Shown here piece by piece: positions 31,858 through 32,309 of a stretch of DNA of 32,309 bases. The stretch's first letter is position 1; every line of letters starts with the position of its first letter. The position numbers were made by a program, and so were the translations under genes. The notes under the pieces are model-generated. The model was given only the letters and a program-made list of their open reading frames with translations, searched no databases and had not been told where the DNA came from. Source of the DNA: Myxococcales bacterium SG8_38 (lineage in GTDB: Bacteria; Myxococcota_A; Polyangia; Polyangiales; Houyiibacteriaceae); the NCBI GenBank assembly GCA_001303415.1, contig LJTN01000032.1, positions 1 through 32,309 of the forward strand, read 5' to 3'.

Positions 31858-32309
31858 CGGCGCAAGGACCGGGCTCGGAAAAACGCGACACGAGGTTCCA
31901 CGGAACGGGGCGGGCGCAAGCCGGGGCTTGGCGGAACACGACACGGGGATGTGTCGAACGGCTCGGCTTGCAAAGTTGGCCGGAAGCACAGGTGAGGTTA
32001 GGCCAAGCAAGCCTCGCCTCGGAGCTCGCGCCCAATCGGAGGTGGTTGCATGCATGCCGCTTGTCACTCGCTACGTCGCCCCATCCCCGCATCGCGTTCC
32101 GCCAAGCCCCTGCGTACGTCGACTGGCACGCAGAAGGACGAGTCGAGATGGGCCGCACACCCCATCCGCGCAACCTACAGATCCCGATCCTCGATCCGCG
32201 CACCTCAATGTCCGGAGAGGTCGACGTATGGAGGGCTCGGAAAAACGCGACATGAGGTGGAGCGGACGTGCGAAGTGCCAATCGGCATGCATGCAACCAC
32301 CTCCGATTG
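31858..32309. repeat. Non-coding region of diverged direct and inverted repeats
   Basis: These 452 bases after the glycogen operon hold no convincing gene. GGGCTCGGAAAAACGCGACA occurs at 31871-31890 and again, identical, at 32233-32252. GGGGCTTGGCGGAAC at 31923-31937 is the exact reverse complement of 32096-32110. CAAGCC-GG-GGCTTG (31917-31930) is a local hairpin. The copies share the pattern CG[CT]GTT...CCG.C.AGCCC, so all seem to be versions of one repeat family. Both strands are open over long stretches, but the predicted peptides are only the repeats translated. Confidence 0.8.
32033..32309. repeat. 277-bp inverted-repeat unit, MITE-like, running to the window edge
   Basis: The first 27 bases (32033-32059) and the last 27 (32283-32309) are perfect reverse complements; they contain the palindrome GCATGCATGC. 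Similarity continues inward at lower identity to GTCGACGTA / TACGTCGAC, giving arms of about 91 and 90 bases (32033-32123 and 32220-32309) around a 96-base centre. No transposase and no clear gene lie inside. Because the window ends exactly at the right terminus, a target-site duplication or a larger array cannot be checked. Confidence 0.7.

Noticed and set aside
31652-32296. Open frame on the minus strand through the repeat region (peptide starting MHACRLALRT)
   Set aside because: It overlaps the end of the synthase-phosphorylase gene in antisense, and its product is the translation of the inverted repeats; the plus strand gives similar motifs such as LHACRLSLATS.

Overview
This is a GC-rich, gene-dense bacterial segment that reads as part of a chromosome from a delta-proteobacterial or Myxococcota-like, probably marine, respiratory organism. 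That placement is inference. It rests on the Na+-pumping NADH dehydrogenase, the fused cbb3 oxidase subunits, the many small lipoproteins, the GTG starts and the sigma-54-type promoter motifs. No rRNA, tRNA, CRISPR array, transposase or integrase was seen.

Layout. (1) 1-131: tail of a probable LuxR-type regulator. (2) 6612 down to 137, minus strand: a tightly overlapped operon nqrA-B-C-D-E-F-nqrM ending in a CBS-domain gene. (3) 6680-7219: a small lipoprotein. (4) 9837 down to 7253, minus strand: a YwiC-like membrane protein, a stand-alone CBS-pair protein and a DHH phosphoesterase with two CBS domains. (5) 10017-17820, plus strand: a complete-looking cbb3 oxidase cluster of SafE-like protein, CcoI copper ATPase, CcoS, fused CcoN-CcoO, CcoQ, one-haem CcoP and CcoG. 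(6) 17857-20335: four UspA domains in three genes plus a hemerythrin-like protein around a divergent promoter region. (7) 20384-22783: a two-haem lipoprotein, a Pro/Glu-repeat lipoprotein and an acetyl-CoA hydrolase/transferase-family protein. (8) 22945-31857: a glycogen operon of GH133 debranching enzyme, GT4 glycosyltransferase, GH57 glycosidase and a 1417-residue fusion of glycogen synthase and alpha-glucan phosphorylase. (9) 31858-32309: non-coding DNA made of diverged direct and inverted repeats, including a 277-bp MITE-like inverted-repeat unit that runs to the window end.

How the genes fit together. Electrons enter the quinone pool through Na+-NQR and can leave through the high-affinity cbb3 oxidase. 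The Usp and hemerythrin genes are typical of energy or oxygen stress, and the last operon builds and breaks a glucan store. Matches to the sigma-54 -24/-12 consensus precede both the hemerythrin/Usp pair and the glycogen operon, with a weaker one before the opposite Usp pair. A CTTGCG/CGCAAG dyad lies both in the Usp/hemerythrin intergenic region and upstream of the cbb3 cluster. This suggests, without proving it, common control of micro-oxic respiration, stress proteins and carbon storage.
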